A stretch of 64,000 nucleotides of DNA from Nitrobacter sp051535235 (lineage in GTDB: Bacteria > Pseudomonadota > Alphaproteobacteria > Rhizobiales > Xanthobacteraceae): assembly GCF_051535235.1 (NCBI RefSeq), contig NZ_JBPPLZ010000004.1, forward strand, positions 1-64,000, written 5' to 3'. The translations under genes and the position numbers were made by a program. The notes beneath the pieces are model-generated. The model did no database searches, was not told where the DNA came from, and was given only the letters and a program-made list of their open reading frames with translations. Positions 15,425 through 23,792 of the stretch are shown piece after piece (the stretch's first letter is position 1; every line of letters starts with the position of its first letter).

Positions 15425-15730
15425 CAGGGGCCTGTGACCGATCTGCGGCGTGGCGGCGCCCCGTCCGGCGCCGTCGGCACGTCATGCAAGAGTGTTGCGG
15501 CAAACCCAAGGCACACGGAAGGCACGTCAAAACCAACGGATGGAACATCATCCGCATGCCCAGGAAAGCGTTTCTTTCTATCCGAGCAGAGGTGATAAAC
15601 CAATGGCCGGTTGCACGTTCGGACAGCACGGCCTACGGCGAAAGCGGAGACGCTTGCGCGCGGCGCGGCCACACCCCATAAAAATTGCGATTTGAAATTG
15701 CGAATTTTCAGCTGGACCAAGAAGCGAAGC
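15425..15730. other. Divergent intergenic region, nothing recognised
   Basis: 306 bp between the PBP gene (leftward) and the YcgN-type gene (rightward). Promoters for both must lie here, but I see no convincing consensus, RNA structure or gene. Confidence 0.5.
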
Positions 15731-16246
15731 ATGACGCAACGATCCTCGCGCCCGTCGGAACAGGCCGGATTCTTCTGGAAGACCAAGACCTTGGAAGAGA
15801 TGTCCAGCGTCGAATGGGAAAGCCTGTGCGATGGTTGCGCGCGCTGTTGCCTGGAAAAGCTCGAGGACGAAGACACTGGCGACATTTATTTCACCCATGT
15901 CTCCTGCCGGCTGCTGGATGCCGGGCTCTGCGCCTGCAAGGATTATGCGAACCGCTCCGAACAGGTGCCGGACTGCGTCCGCCTGACGCCGGAAAACGTT
16001 CGCAGCCTGAACTGGTTGCCGCCGAGCTGCGGTTACCGGCTGGTCGCGGAGGGACGCGATCTCTATTGGTGGCATCCGCTGATTTCCGGCGACCGCAACA
16101 CGGTGCACGAGGCGGGGGTCTCGGTGCGGGGCCGGGTGCGGGGGACCGAGAACGAGATTCCCGATTCCGAGCTCGAAAATCATATCGTGCAGTGGCCGAT
16201 TCGGTTGTCCAAACTCGCCCGGCTGAGGAATCGGCCGCGAAGCTGA
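15731..16246 (+). CDS. YcgN/UPF0260-type cysteine-cluster protein
   Basis: 171 residues. It carries the CxxCxxCC signature of the zinc/iron-chelating UPF0260 family in WESLCDGCARCCLEKLED, followed by the family's ...CRLLDAGLCACKDYANR and VPDCVRLTPENV, then SCGYRLVAEGRDLYWWHPL. It is likely cytosolic and metal-binding; its biochemical role is not established. ATG 15731 (MTQRSS) matches the family's N-terminus; the upstream extension of the frame is low quality. Confidence 0.85.
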   Translation: MTQRSSRPSEQAGFFWKTKTLEEMSSVEWESLCDGCARCCLEKLEDEDTGDIYFTHVSCRLLDAGLCACKDYANRSEQVPDCVRLTPENVRSLNWLPPSCGYRLVAEGRDLYWWHPLISGDRNTVHEAGVSVRGRVRGTENEIPDSELENHIVQWPIRLSKLARLRNRPRS

Positions 16247-16424
16247 TGACTTATCCATCACATGTTTGCGATTGAGCATCCGCAGATGCTATTCGACCGC
16301 CGACCGCGCTGTCCGAACCCGACAGCGCACGTTATATGATGACGCTGCCTTTATAAGATGACGCAGCCTTTCGTCCTCCGTCCGTCTCCCTCGCCATTTC
16401 AGCCGAAAATTTTGTTTCCCGCAC

Positions 16425-17975
16425 ATGAACAAGCTCGATCAGTCCGATCGGGATCCGTCCTTTCCGCGGATTTCGGCCGGTAGCAACTCCCGCGAAGCCG
16501 CGGCGGGTCCGGCCGCCGGCGATTCCGATGCGCCGCCGATCGCGCCTCCCGTTCCACTGAGCCGGAGCGAAGTCCGCACCATCCTGGTCAGCCTGATGCT
16601 GACCATGTTCCTGGCGGCGCTCGACCAGACCATCGTCGCGACCGCGCTGCCCACCATCGGCCGCCAGTTCCACGACGTCACCACGCTGTCGTGGATCATC
16701 ACCGCGTATCTGTTGGCATCGACCGCGGTCGCGCCGGTGTTCGGTACGCTGAGCGACATCTATGGCCGTCGCTCCATGATCATCACTGCGCTCAGTCTGT
16801 TCATTGCGGGATCGGTGCTTTGCGCCCTGGCGCCCAATATTGCGACGCTGATCGTCGCGCGCGGGGTGCAGGGTCTCGGCGGCGGCGGCATCCTGCCGGT
16901 GGTGCAGACCGTGATCTCCGATGTGGTGACGCCGCGCGAGCGCGGCCAGTATCAGGCCTATTTCAGCGGCGTGTGGACTGCGGCGGGAATCGCCGGGCCG
17001 GTGCTGGGAGGGGTGTTCGCCGAGCACCTGCACTGGTCGATGATCTTCTGGATCAACGTGCCTCTCGGCGTCGTCTCGCTGGCGATGCTGCTGCCGAAGA
17101 TGGAAAAAATCCCGGTGTTCCATCGCCGCCGCAAGGTGGACTGGGCGGGCGGAGCGCTGCTGATGGCCTCCGCCGTGGTGTTCATGCTGGTGCTGACCTG
17201 GGGCGGCAACCGCTTCGCCTGGCTATCGCCGGCGATCGCCGCCATGCTCGGCGCCTCGCTCGTGCTTGCCGCCGGTTTCGTCTGGCACGCGCGCAGGACG
17301 TCGGAACCGTTCCTGCCGCTGGCGCTGATCGGCGGGCCGGTTGTTCCTTACGCCATTGCCGCCGGCGCCTTCGCGCTCGGCGCCATCATCGGGATCACCG
17401 TGCATCTGCCGCTGTATTATCAGGTGGTCCATCACCTCAGCGCCAGCGAATCCGGACTGGCGCTGATACCGATCGCAGCCATTTCGACCGGCGGCGCCGC
17501 GCTTGCCGGCCGCACCATGACGCACGCGGTCCACTACAAGCGGGTCGCGATTATCGGGACCGCGTTCGCCGCCGTCATCGCCGCGATCCTGGCAGCGGTC
17601 GCAATGCCGCTGTGGCCGCTGCTGACGCTGCTCTCGCTGTTCGCCTTCGGGCTCGGCACCACGTTTCCCGTCAGCGTGGTGGCGCTGCAGAACGCGGTGG
17701 CGCGGCCGCAGGTCGGCACCGTCACCGGCGCGATGAATTTCTTTCGCGCGCTCGCCTCGTCATTCACCGTCGCCGCCTTCGCCGCCATTCTGCTGATGAT
17801 GCTGGGTTCGGATATCTCGATCAGCCAGGAGAGCGGTCATCCGTTCGCGATCTCCGCATCCGATCTCACCACGGCGTTCCGCTATGTGTTTGCCGCCGCC
17901 GCAGCGATGCTGGCAGGTACGGCGCTGCTGCTGATGCGAATGGAAGAGCGGCCGCTTGCAGGACCGGCGGCGTGA
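16425..17975 (+). CDS. DHA2-family MFS drug exporter
   Basis: Proton-driven efflux protein of the EmrB/QacA (14-helix) group. 516 residues with a ~45-residue hydrophilic N-terminus, then motif LDQTIVATALPTI, SWIITAYLLASTA, motif A (GRRSM) and motif C-like GPVLGG. About 14 hydrophobic helices can be counted. Substrate cannot be deduced. It stands alone without a membrane-fusion partner or adjacent regulator. Confidence 0.85.
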   Translation: MNKLDQSDRDPSFPRISAGSNSREAAAGPAAGDSDAPPIAPPVPLSRSEVRTILVSLMLTMFLAALDQTIVATALPTIGRQFHDVTTLSWIITAYLLASTAVAPVFGTLSDIYGRRSMIITALSLFIAGSVLCALAPNIATLIVARGVQGLGGGGILPVVQTVISDVVTPRERGQYQAYFSGVWTAAGIAGPVLGGVFAEHLHWSMIFWINVPLGVVSLAMLLPKMEKIPVFHRRRKVDWAGGALLMASAVVFMLVLTWGGNRFAWLSPAIAAMLGASLVLAAGFVWHARRTSEPFLPLALIGGPVVPYAIAAGAFALGAIIGITVHLPLYYQVVHHLSASESGLALIPIAAISTGGAALAGRTMTHAVHYKRVAIIGTAFAAVIAAILAAVAMPLWPLLTLLSLFAFGLGTTFPVSVVALQNAVARPQVGTVTGAMNFFRALASSFTVAAFAAILLMMLGSDISISQESGHPFAISASDLTTAFRYVFAAAAAMLAGTALLLMRMEERPLAGPAA

Positions 17976-18112
17976 TCGGTGCCGGTGGAATTCGTCAACG
18001 GATTTAAGCATTCGTTGAGCGTATAGCTTAAGGGTCTGTGCAATCATTCGCCTGTAGGTTGCCGTTTCCAGGCTCGCGCGAAAATTCGCGCATCCATCTA
18101 TCGGAGTTGGCA

Positions 18113-18286
18113 ATGCGTTTCATTGCAAAGCTTGCATCGGCTTTTTTGCGCGACGAATCCGGTGCGACTTCGATCGAGTATGCGATAATCGCCGGCAGCC
18201 TCAGCATCGTCATCCTGGTCGCGGTCACCGGCATCGGCCGTACTCTCAACGAGTGGTTCATCGCGATGGGCGCCGCGTTCCGATAA
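18113..18286 (+). CDS. Flp/Fap-type pilin
   Basis: 57-residue type IVb pilin subunit. A short basic leader (MRFIAKLASAFLRDESG) ends at the prepilin-peptidase site G/ATSIEYA with the conserved Glu+5, then a hydrophobic helix (IIAGSLSIVILVAVTGIG). ATG 18113 follows GGAG at proper spacing. No tad/cpa secretion genes are present in the window, so it must use machinery encoded elsewhere. Confidence 0.85.
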   Translation: MRFIAKLASAFLRDESGATSIEYAIIAGSLSIVILVAVTGIGRTLNEWFIAMGAAFR

Positions 18287-18326
18287 GGCAGCACTGGTAC
18301 GGCAAATATTCCTAGGAAAATATACC

Positions 18327-18355
18327 TTGACAGCGTAACGCTGCCGGAGTATGTT
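18327..18355 (+). promoter_or_regulatory. Candidate sigma-70-type promoter
   Basis: TTGACA (18327-18332) and TATGTT (18350-18355) are separated by 17 bases. It lies in the 289-bp stretch between the pilin and the small membrane protein, otherwise without visible features, and could serve the latter. Confidence 0.4.
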
Positions 18356-18575
18356 TTCGGCATGCTCCAGAGTTGCGCCAAGAGATGACGGCGCCGTTTC
18401 CAGACTCCCGACCAGTTCGATCCTCCAAGCCGCTGGCGACGCCATCGAACGGGATGCGCTTGAGGATCCGCGTATCGCATTGACGCCGCAAGCATTGCAC
18501 GGAACATCGCTACAGATCTGGCGTTGCTCCAACCCATGCAGAGCGATCCGCGTGGATCGCGAGGAAGCAGGGAGA

Positions 18576-18731
18576 ATGTGGATGGCAACGGACGAGGACG
18601 ATCGGATCGTGGAAACTCCGACCGAGGCGCGACAGGGCGAGCCTGGCCCGTCCGTCCTTATGCTTCTCGCCATCAGTACCGGTCTTGCCGTGCTGATCCT
18701 GGGCGGCATCTGGTTGGTGTTTTTCCGCTAA
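18576..18731 (+). CDS. Small single-helix membrane protein
   Basis: 51 residues: an acidic N-terminus (DEDDRIVETPTEARQGEPGP) and one C-terminal membrane helix (VLMLLAISTGLAVLILGGIWLVFF). GAGGAAGCAGGGAGA precedes two possible ATGs (18576 and 18582). I recall close relatives in Bradyrhizobium-type genomes without a known role. Confidence 0.6.
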   Translation: MWMATDEDDRIVETPTEARQGEPGPSVLMLLAISTGLAVLILGGIWLVFFR

Positions 18732-18805
18732 AACGGGACGAGGAAAAATGTGGTGCGGTTTTCCGCCCGCATCGATCTCTTGAATATTGGAAATAGAGCA
18801 CGTTG

Positions 18806-18835
18806 ATGATTTTGGATCGATCGATCCAAAATCAT
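18806..18835. promoter_or_regulatory. Perfect 30-bp palindrome upstream of the GTA-like cluster
   Basis: ATGATTTTGGATCGA and its exact reverse complement abut with no spacer, centred between 18820 and 18821, 84 bases before the small terminase start. It may be an operator or a member of a dispersed repeat family. There is no T-tract to make it a terminator. Confidence 0.5.
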
Positions 18836-18918
18836 CCTGCAGTCTTTTCGGCTTCCAACGGTCCTTGAAAGCCGGGTTCGGCAGTTATGATTTCGCGACG
18901 AGGGGGCTTTCGACATCC

Positions 18919-19671
18919 ATGGCTGTGAGGCGAATTGCCAGACCGGGACGAAAACCGGCGGCTGCTCGCGTTGCGTCGCGAACGAAAACATCCGCAGCCG
19001 GGCCTGCAAAGCGAACCGCTTCGAAAAAATCTTCATCCCCCGCAATGAAGAAAGCGGCGCGGCCGGCGTCTTGCAAGACACCGGTTGCGCCGGCAAATGT
19101 CGCCGCGAAAGCTGTCAAGCAAACCCGGGTCGCCACGAAGTCTGGCAGGATGACAGCCGCGGCCGCGCGCAAGGCGACGATGGCCGCCACAACGCACTAT
19201 GTGGATGACGAGCCGGTTCCTGTCGATGAACAGGACGAAGCAGCAAAAGCCCGATTGAGCAGACAGCGCGCGCGGCGCACGGCCGTCCGGCGCAAGGATG
19301 AACCGAGCCCGCGCGTCAAGCGCACGGCGGTCGAGCGGGTCGACGATCCGCCGCCCGCGAGCGGCGCAGTGCTGATCGAACGGGTGACGCGCGCGATCGA
19401 GCGCGAACTGTCGTTGATCGAGGTCATTGTCGGCGGCAGTCATCTGAAGCCGCAGCAGCGCACCGAGGCGGAGCGCCGCGCACGCACGCTTGCAAGTCTC
19501 GCGCGCACGCTCGGCGAAGTGACGCGGCTGCGCGCCAGTGAGGAGAAGGTGAAGCCCGCCGATGACGACGCCGTGCCCCGCGATCTCGACGAGTTCCGGC
19601 GCGCGCTTTCGCGCCGACTGGAGCAAGTGGTCGCCGCGCCAGCGGCAACTCCTGCTCCAGAGCATGAGTGA
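18919..19671 (+). CDS. Putative GTA/phage small terminase with histone-H1-like tail
   Basis: 250 residues. Residues 1-~90 are Lys/Ala/Arg-rich and look like a histone H1 tail (KRTASKKSSSPAMKKAARPA; KAVKQTRVATKSGRMTAAAARKA). The C-terminal ~110 residues are helical (AVLIERVTRAIERELSLIEVIV; AERRARTLASLARTLGEVTRL; DLDEFRRALSRRLEQV). Its position just before the large terminase matches gene g1 of the Rhodobacter GTA, whose product recognises DNA for packaging. Assignment rests mainly on position and the C-terminal pattern. It overlaps the next gene by 8 bases. Confidence 0.6.
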   Translation: MAVRRIARPGRKPAAARVASRTKTSAAGPAKRTASKKSSSPAMKKAARPASCKTPVAPANVAAKAVKQTRVATKSGRMTAAAARKATMAATTHYVDDEPVPVDEQDEAAKARLSRQRARRTAVRRKDEPSPRVKRTAVERVDDPPPASGAVLIERVTRAIERELSLIEVIVGGSHLKPQQRTEAERRARTLASLARTLGEVTRLRASEEKVKPADDDAVPRDLDEFRRALSRRLEQVVAAPAATPAPEHE

Positions 19672-20932
19672 GGCGGAACTCGGGTTTCTGGCGAGGCAAT
19701 GGGATATCTTTGCGCACGAGCATCAGCGTCCGCCGCAACTCGCGCCGAACGGCGCGCCCTGGCTGATCTGGCTGATGATCGGCGGCCGCGGCGCCGGCAA
19801 GACCCGCGCCGGGGCCGAATGGATTCGCGCGCAGGCGCTCGGCCTGCCTCCGTTCGCGACCGAAGCGGTGTCGCGCATCGCGCTGGTCGGAGAAACCGAG
19901 CACGACGCGCGCGAGGTGATGATCGAAGGCGTCTCCGGTCTGCTCGCGGTTCATGCCGCCCACGAGCGGCCGTCATGGTCGCCGTCGCGCAAGCGGCTGG
20001 AATGGAGCAACGGCGCGGTGGCGCAGGCTTTTTCCGCTGACGATCCCGAAAGCCTGCGCGGACCGCAATTCGGCTGCGCCTGGTCCGACGAGATGGCGAA
20101 ATGGCGCTACGCGGAAGCGGCGTTCGACATGCTGCAGTTTGGCTTGCGGCTCGGATCGCAGCCGCGTCAGTTGATTACGACAACGCCGCGGCCGACTGCG
20201 CTTCTGAAACGCCTGATGAATGATGCGGCGAGCGTGGTCACGCGCGCGCCGACACAGGCCAACGCCTTCAACCTGGCGCCGACCTTTCTGCAAGGCGTGA
20301 TGGCGCGCTACGCCGGAACGCGGCTCGGGCGTCAGGAGCTTGACGGCGAGATCATCGAGGATCGTCCCGACGCGCTGTGGTCGCGCGCGTTGCTTGAGAC
20401 GTGTCGCGTGCGCGAGGCGCCGCCGATGCAACGCGTCGTGGTCGCGGTCGATCCGCCGGCGACCTCGGGCAAGCGCGCCGATGCCTGCGGCATCGTGGCG
20501 GCGGGGCTGGCGGAGGGCGGCATCGTTTACGTGATCGCCGATGAGACGGTGGCGGGAGCGACGCCGGCGCTGTGGGCAGCGAAGGCGATCGCGCTGTGGC
20601 GTCGGTGCGAAGCGGATGCGCTGGTGGCGGAAGTCAACCAGGGCGGCGACATGGTGAAGTCCGTGATCGCGGAGGTGGATGCTGCGGTGCCCGTCATCCC
20701 GGTGCGCGCGACGCGCGGCAAGTGGCTGCGCGCCGAACCGGTGGCGACGCTTTATGAGCAGGGCCGCGTTCGTCACGCCGGCAGCTTCGCCGCGCTGGAA
20801 GACGAGATGTGCGACTTCGCTCTGTCGGGCCTGTCGTCGGGGCGCTCGCCGGACCGGCTCGATGCGCTGGTGTGGGCGGTGACGTCGCTGGCGCTCGCGC
20901 CACGCGCCCAGCCGCGGGTGAGGGAATTGTGA
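19664..20932 (+). CDS. Phage/GTA large terminase (packaging ATPase-nuclease)
   Basis: Motor that threads DNA into preformed heads and cuts it. About 422 residues. The ATPase has Walker A GGRGAGKTRAG (residues 40-50), the Walker B/catalytic segment FGCAWSDEMAKW and coupling motif LITTTPRPT. The RNase-H-like nuclease has acidic residues in VVVAVDPPAT, DALVAEVNQGGDMV and SPDRLDALVWAVTSL. ATG 19664 overlaps the preceding stop. An upstream ATG at 19562 would add 34 residues (including WSPRQRQLLLQS) and cannot be excluded. Equivalent to GTA g2. Confidence 0.92.
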   Translation: MSEAELGFLARQWDIFAHEHQRPPQLAPNGAPWLIWLMIGGRGAGKTRAGAEWIRAQALGLPPFATEAVSRIALVGETEHDAREVMIEGVSGLLAVHAAHERPSWSPSRKRLEWSNGAVAQAFSADDPESLRGPQFGCAWSDEMAKWRYAEAAFDMLQFGLRLGSQPRQLITTTPRPTALLKRLMNDAASVVTRAPTQANAFNLAPTFLQGVMARYAGTRLGRQELDGEIIEDRPDALWSRALLETCRVREAPPMQRVVVAVDPPATSGKRADACGIVAAGLAEGGIVYVIADETVAGATPALWAAKAIALWRRCEADALVAEVNQGGDMVKSVIAEVDAAVPVIPVRATRGKWLRAEPVATLYEQGRVRHAGSFAALEDEMCDFALSGLSSGRSPDRLDALVWAVTSLALAPRAQPRVREL

Positions 20933-20955
20933 CTCAGTCGCTCGGCGTATTCGGC

Positions 20956-20984
20956 GTCACCCGCGGGCTTGACCCGCGGGTCCA
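20956..20984. repeat. 29-nt palindromic repeat, copy 1 (left of the GIY-YIG gene)
   Basis: Pattern GTCA-N8-CTTGA-N8-TCCA, where the N8 arms are complementary (ACCCGCGGG against CCCGCGGGT). It lies 24 bases after the large terminase stop. Confidence 0.75.
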
Positions 20985-21039
20985 TCTTTTTCAAGAAGGG
21001 TGGGGGCTAGATCAAGCTTGGCCGTGACGCGCCAACATT

Positions 21040-21327
21040 CTATCGGGCGATATCTTCGTAAAGATCGCGCCAAGTGGAATTGTCTCTAACGACCAGATCG
21101 ATCTTCCATTCGCGCGGCCAGTGCTTGATGTTCTTTTCACGCTGAATTGCTGCCATGACAGTGTCGTGAGCCTCAAAATAGACGAGTCGCTTCACGTCGT
21201 ATTTGCGTGTGAACCCGTCAGCCACTCCCTCGCGGTGTTCATGAATGCGACGAACGAGATTGTTCGTCACGCCTACATATAGCGTTCCTCCAGGCGCGCT
21301 CGCGAGAATATAGACCCAGTAGTTCAT
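21040..21327 (-). CDS. GIY-YIG domain nuclease, inserted antiparallel
   Basis: 95 residues spanning a complete stand-alone GIY-YIG domain: YWVYILASA, TLYVGVTNNLVRRIHEHR (the YVG element and catalytic Arg), YDVKRLVYFE, then AIQREKNIKHWPREWKIDLV with the metal-binding Glu region. This superfamily includes YhbQ/UPF0213 and homing nucleases. It points against the structural genes and separates terminase from portal. Inverted copies of a 29-nt palindrome bound it at 20956-20984 and 21338-21366, suggesting a mobile or repeat-linked unit. Activity is unproven. Confidence 0.85.
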   Translation of the reverse strand: MNYWVYILASAPGGTLYVGVTNNLVRRIHEHREGVADGFTRKYDVKRLVYFEAHDTVMAAIQREKNIKHWPREWKIDLVVRDNSTWRDLYEDIAR

Positions 21328-21337
21328 GCGACAATGA

Positions 21338-21366
21338 TGGATTGCCGGGTCAAGCCCGGCAATGAC
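21338..21366. repeat. 29-nt palindromic repeat, copy 2 (right of the GIY-YIG gene)
   Basis: Read on the minus strand it is GTCA-TTGCCGGG-CTTGA-CCCGGCAA-TCCA, exactly 29 nt and in the opposite orientation to copy 1, with the GIY-YIG gene between them. Confidence 0.8.
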
Positions 21367-21410
21367 AATCTTTTATTGTGACGCAGTTCGACGATGAAGG
21401 ACATTTTGCG

Positions 21411-22586
21411 ATGCGCCTGCGCCTGAAAAACATGTTCGCCCCGCCCGAAGCAAAAGCCAGCCGTACGGCGAAGCTGCTCGCTTTCGAGAGCGGCGGCCGC
21501 GCGCGGTGGACGCCGCGCGACTATGCTGCGCTGGCGCGCGAGGGTTATCTCAACAACGCCATCGTGCATCGCGCGGTGCGGCTGATCGCGGAGAATGTGG
21601 CCTCGTGCAGCTACCTCGTGTTCGAGGGCGCGCAGGAGCGCGAGGCGCATCCGCTGTCGCTGCTGCTTGCGCGGCCGAACGCACGGCAGGACGGCGGCGC
21701 GTTCCTCGAAATGCTGGTGTCGCATCTTCTGCTGTCCGGCAACGCCTATGTCGAGGCGGTCGCGCTCGACGGCGCGGTGCGCGAGGTTTATGCGCTGCGG
21801 CCCGATCGCATGAAGGTGGTGCCCGGCGCGGACGGTTGGGCGGAAGCCTATGAATACGCGGTCGGCGGTCGCAGCATCCGCTTCGATCAGGCATCGTCCG
21901 CGGTGCCGCCGATCCTGCATCTGACGTACTTCCATCCGCTCGACGATCATTATGGTCTCGCGCCGATCGAGCCGGCGGCGGTTGCGATCGATACTCACAA
22001 CGCCGGCTCAGCCTGGAACAAGGCGCTGCTCGATAACGCCGCGCGCCCCTCAGGCGCGCTGGTCTATTCCGGCCCAGAAGGCGCGGTGCTGTCGGATTCG
22101 CAGTTCGACCGGCTGAAGCGCGAACTCACCGACACCTATCAGGGTGCGGTGAACGCGGGACGGCCGCTGCTGCTCGAAGGCGGACTCGACTGGAAGGCGA
22201 TGTCGCTGACGCCGAAGGACATGGATTTCCTGGAGGCCAAGCATACCGCCGCGCGCGAGATCGCGCTTGCCTTCGGCGTGCCGCCGATGGTGCTCGGCAT
22301 TCCCGGCGACAACACCTATGCGAACTTCCAGGAGGCCAACCGCTGCTTCTTCCGCCAGACAGTGCTGCCGCTGGCCTCGCGTTTCGGCAATTCGTTCGCG
22401 CAGTGGCTGTCGCCGCAGTTCGGTGAGAGCGTTCGCATCGTCGTGGATGCCGACAGGATCGACGCGCTCGCCGCCGATCGCGCAGCGTTGTGGGAGCGCG
22501 TCAGCAACGCGGCGTTTCTCACGCTCAACGAAAAGCGCGAGGCCGTCGGCTACGCGCCGATCGAGGGCGGCGACCGGCTGGAGTAG
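21411..22586 (+). CDS. HK97-type portal protein
   Basis: Forms the dodecameric vertex through which DNA enters the head (GTA g3). 391 residues from ATG 21411, which has AAGGA upstream. Portal motifs include NNAIVHRAVRLIAENVASC, LLLSGNAYVEAV, VYALRPDRMKVVPG, ILHLTYFHPLDDHYGLAPIEPAA and the C-terminal EIALAFGVPPMVLGIPGDNTYANFQEANR. Length is normal for the family. Confidence 0.95.
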   Translation: MRLRLKNMFAPPEAKASRTAKLLAFESGGRARWTPRDYAALAREGYLNNAIVHRAVRLIAENVASCSYLVFEGAQEREAHPLSLLLARPNARQDGGAFLEMLVSHLLLSGNAYVEAVALDGAVREVYALRPDRMKVVPGADGWAEAYEYAVGGRSIRFDQASSAVPPILHLTYFHPLDDHYGLAPIEPAAVAIDTHNAGSAWNKALLDNAARPSGALVYSGPEGAVLSDSQFDRLKRELTDTYQGAVNAGRPLLLEGGLDWKAMSLTPKDMDFLEAKHTAAREIALAFGVPPMVLGIPGDNTYANFQEANRCFFRQTVLPLASRFGNSFAQWLSPQFGESVRIVVDADRIDALAADRAALWERVSNAAFLTLNEKREAVGYAPIEGGDRLE

Positions 22587-22632
22587 AGCGCGCTGCTCGC
22601 CCTTGCCAGCGGGTACAGTGAAGGGAAAGTCG

Positions 22633-22845
22633 ATGTCCGACCTCATCCGCATCTTCGCAGAGCGCGGCGACCTCGCGCATCTGGCGCTGTTCCTGTGGGC
22701 GAGCGCCGCCAGCGCCGGCCTTTTGTTCGCGTTGCGCGAACTGTCGGCGGCCTCGCGTCGCTTCGACGATTTCGTCCGTGAACTGGAGCGGTTCAATCGC
22801 AAGGCGCACCGCCGCGCCGTAACCTTCGACAAGGATCGGAACTGA
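22633..22845 (+). CDS. Small GTA g3.5-like membrane protein
   Basis: 70 residues with one hydrophobic helix (LALFLWASAASAGLLFAL) followed by a charged tail (FDDFVRELERFNRKAHRRAV). The ribosome-binding site AAGGGAAAG precedes the ATG. It lies between portal and protease, as a short gene does in the Rhodobacter GTA. Its TGA overlaps the next ATG. Function unknown. Confidence 0.65.
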   Translation: MSDLIRIFAERGDLAHLALFLWASAASAGLLFALRELSAASRRFDDFVRELERFNRKAHRRAVTFDKDRN

Positions 22846-23042
22846 TGGACAACCTTCACAGCATGCTGCGCTCGTTCAGCACTGAGACAAAAACATCGCG
22901 GGATCACCTCACGGTGTTCCGCGAATTCCTCGCGCATCTCGATCGAGCCCAGCGCAAGGCGCCGGCTGCGGCTGCGGCGCGCGCGCCCCGCGCCAAGGCT
23001 CAGACACGGCGCAAGCCGGCGAAACGCAGCCGCAAGGGCTGA
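22845..23042 (+). CDS. Small basic protein coupled to the preceding gene
   Basis: 65 residues. The N-terminal half is mixed (HSMLRSFSTETKTSRDHLTVFREFLAHLD) and the C-terminal half is Ala/Arg/Lys-rich (RAPRAKAQTRRKPAKRSRKG), suggesting binding to nucleic acid or the inner head surface. ATG overlaps the upstream TGA (TGATG). Family not recognised. Confidence 0.5.
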   Translation: MDNLHSMLRSFSTETKTSRDHLTVFREFLAHLDRAQRKAPAAAAARAPRAKAQTRRKPAKRSRKG

Positions 23043-23144
23043 GCATCGCCAGGTAGCGTCCGCCACAAGCGGCGCGCGGCGGGCACGATACGTCGTTTCG
23101 AATTTCATCAATCCGTTTCCCCCGCCCATTCCGCGAGGTCGATC

Positions 23145-23792
23145 ATGCACGCCCCGTTGTCGTCTGTGTCGCGTCTGTCGTTTTCCGATGACGGCACGGT
23201 GGAAGGCTATGCCAGCCTGTTCGGCGAGCTCGACCAGGCGCGCGACATGGTGATGCCCGGCGCGTTCGCGCAGACACTTAAAGCGCGCGGTTTGCGCAAG
23301 GTCCCGATGCTGTTCCAGCACGATCCCGCCGAGCCGATCGGCATCTGGCTCGAACTGCGCGAGGATTTTCGCGGACTGTGGGCGCGGGGGAAATTGATCC
23401 CCGACGTGACGCGGGCGCGCGAACTGCTGGCGCTGGTCGAGGCCGGCGCGGTCGACGGGCTGTCGATCGGCTATCGCACCGTGCGCGGCCGGATCGAGCC
23501 GCGAACGCGGGTGCGGAAACTCTACCAGGTCGACCTGTGGGAAATTTCCATCGTCACCTTCCCGCTGTTGGCGGGAGCGCGTGTCCGCGCGGTGAAGCAG
23601 GCGACGCCCCCGTCGCCGCGCTCGCGCGTGCGGACACAGGCCGAGCGCGGCTGGCGGAGCATGACGGCGGCCGCGGATGAACCGGCGCCGCGGCTCCGCC
23701 CGCGCCCGGTGGTGGCGTCGCTGCGCGGCAGGGAAGGACGGCGCGTGGCGCTGCAAGGTGCGGCGCGCGCGCAGATCGCGGGAGCAAGCTGA
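23145..23792 (+). CDS. HK97-family prohead (maturation) protease
   Basis: Cleaves scaffold and capsid precursor during head maturation (GTA g4, peptidase U35). 215 residues. Family signatures: VEGYASLFGELDQARDMVMPGAF, the catalytic His in VPMLFQHDPAEPIG, and VDGLSIGYRT with the catalytic Ser, then LWEISIVTFP. The last ~60 residues are a basic, Pro/Arg-rich tail. Its TGA overlaps the ATG of toxin gene 1. The region from 23395 onward is duplicated at 25379. Confidence 0.93.
   Translation: MHAPLSSVSRLSFSDDGTVEGYASLFGELDQARDMVMPGAFAQTLKARGLRKVPMLFQHDPAEPIGIWLELREDFRGLWARGKLIPDVTRARELLALVEAGAVDGLSIGYRTVRGRIEPRTRVRKLYQVDLWEISIVTFPLLAGARVRAVKQATPPSPRSRVRTQAERGWRSMTAAADEPAPRLRPRPVVASLRGREGRRVALQGAARAQIAGAS

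Noticed and set aside
21040..21327. Classical insertion sequence around the GIY-YIG gene
   Set aside because: No transposase and no target-site duplication; the flanking palindromes look like REP elements rather than terminal inverted repeats.
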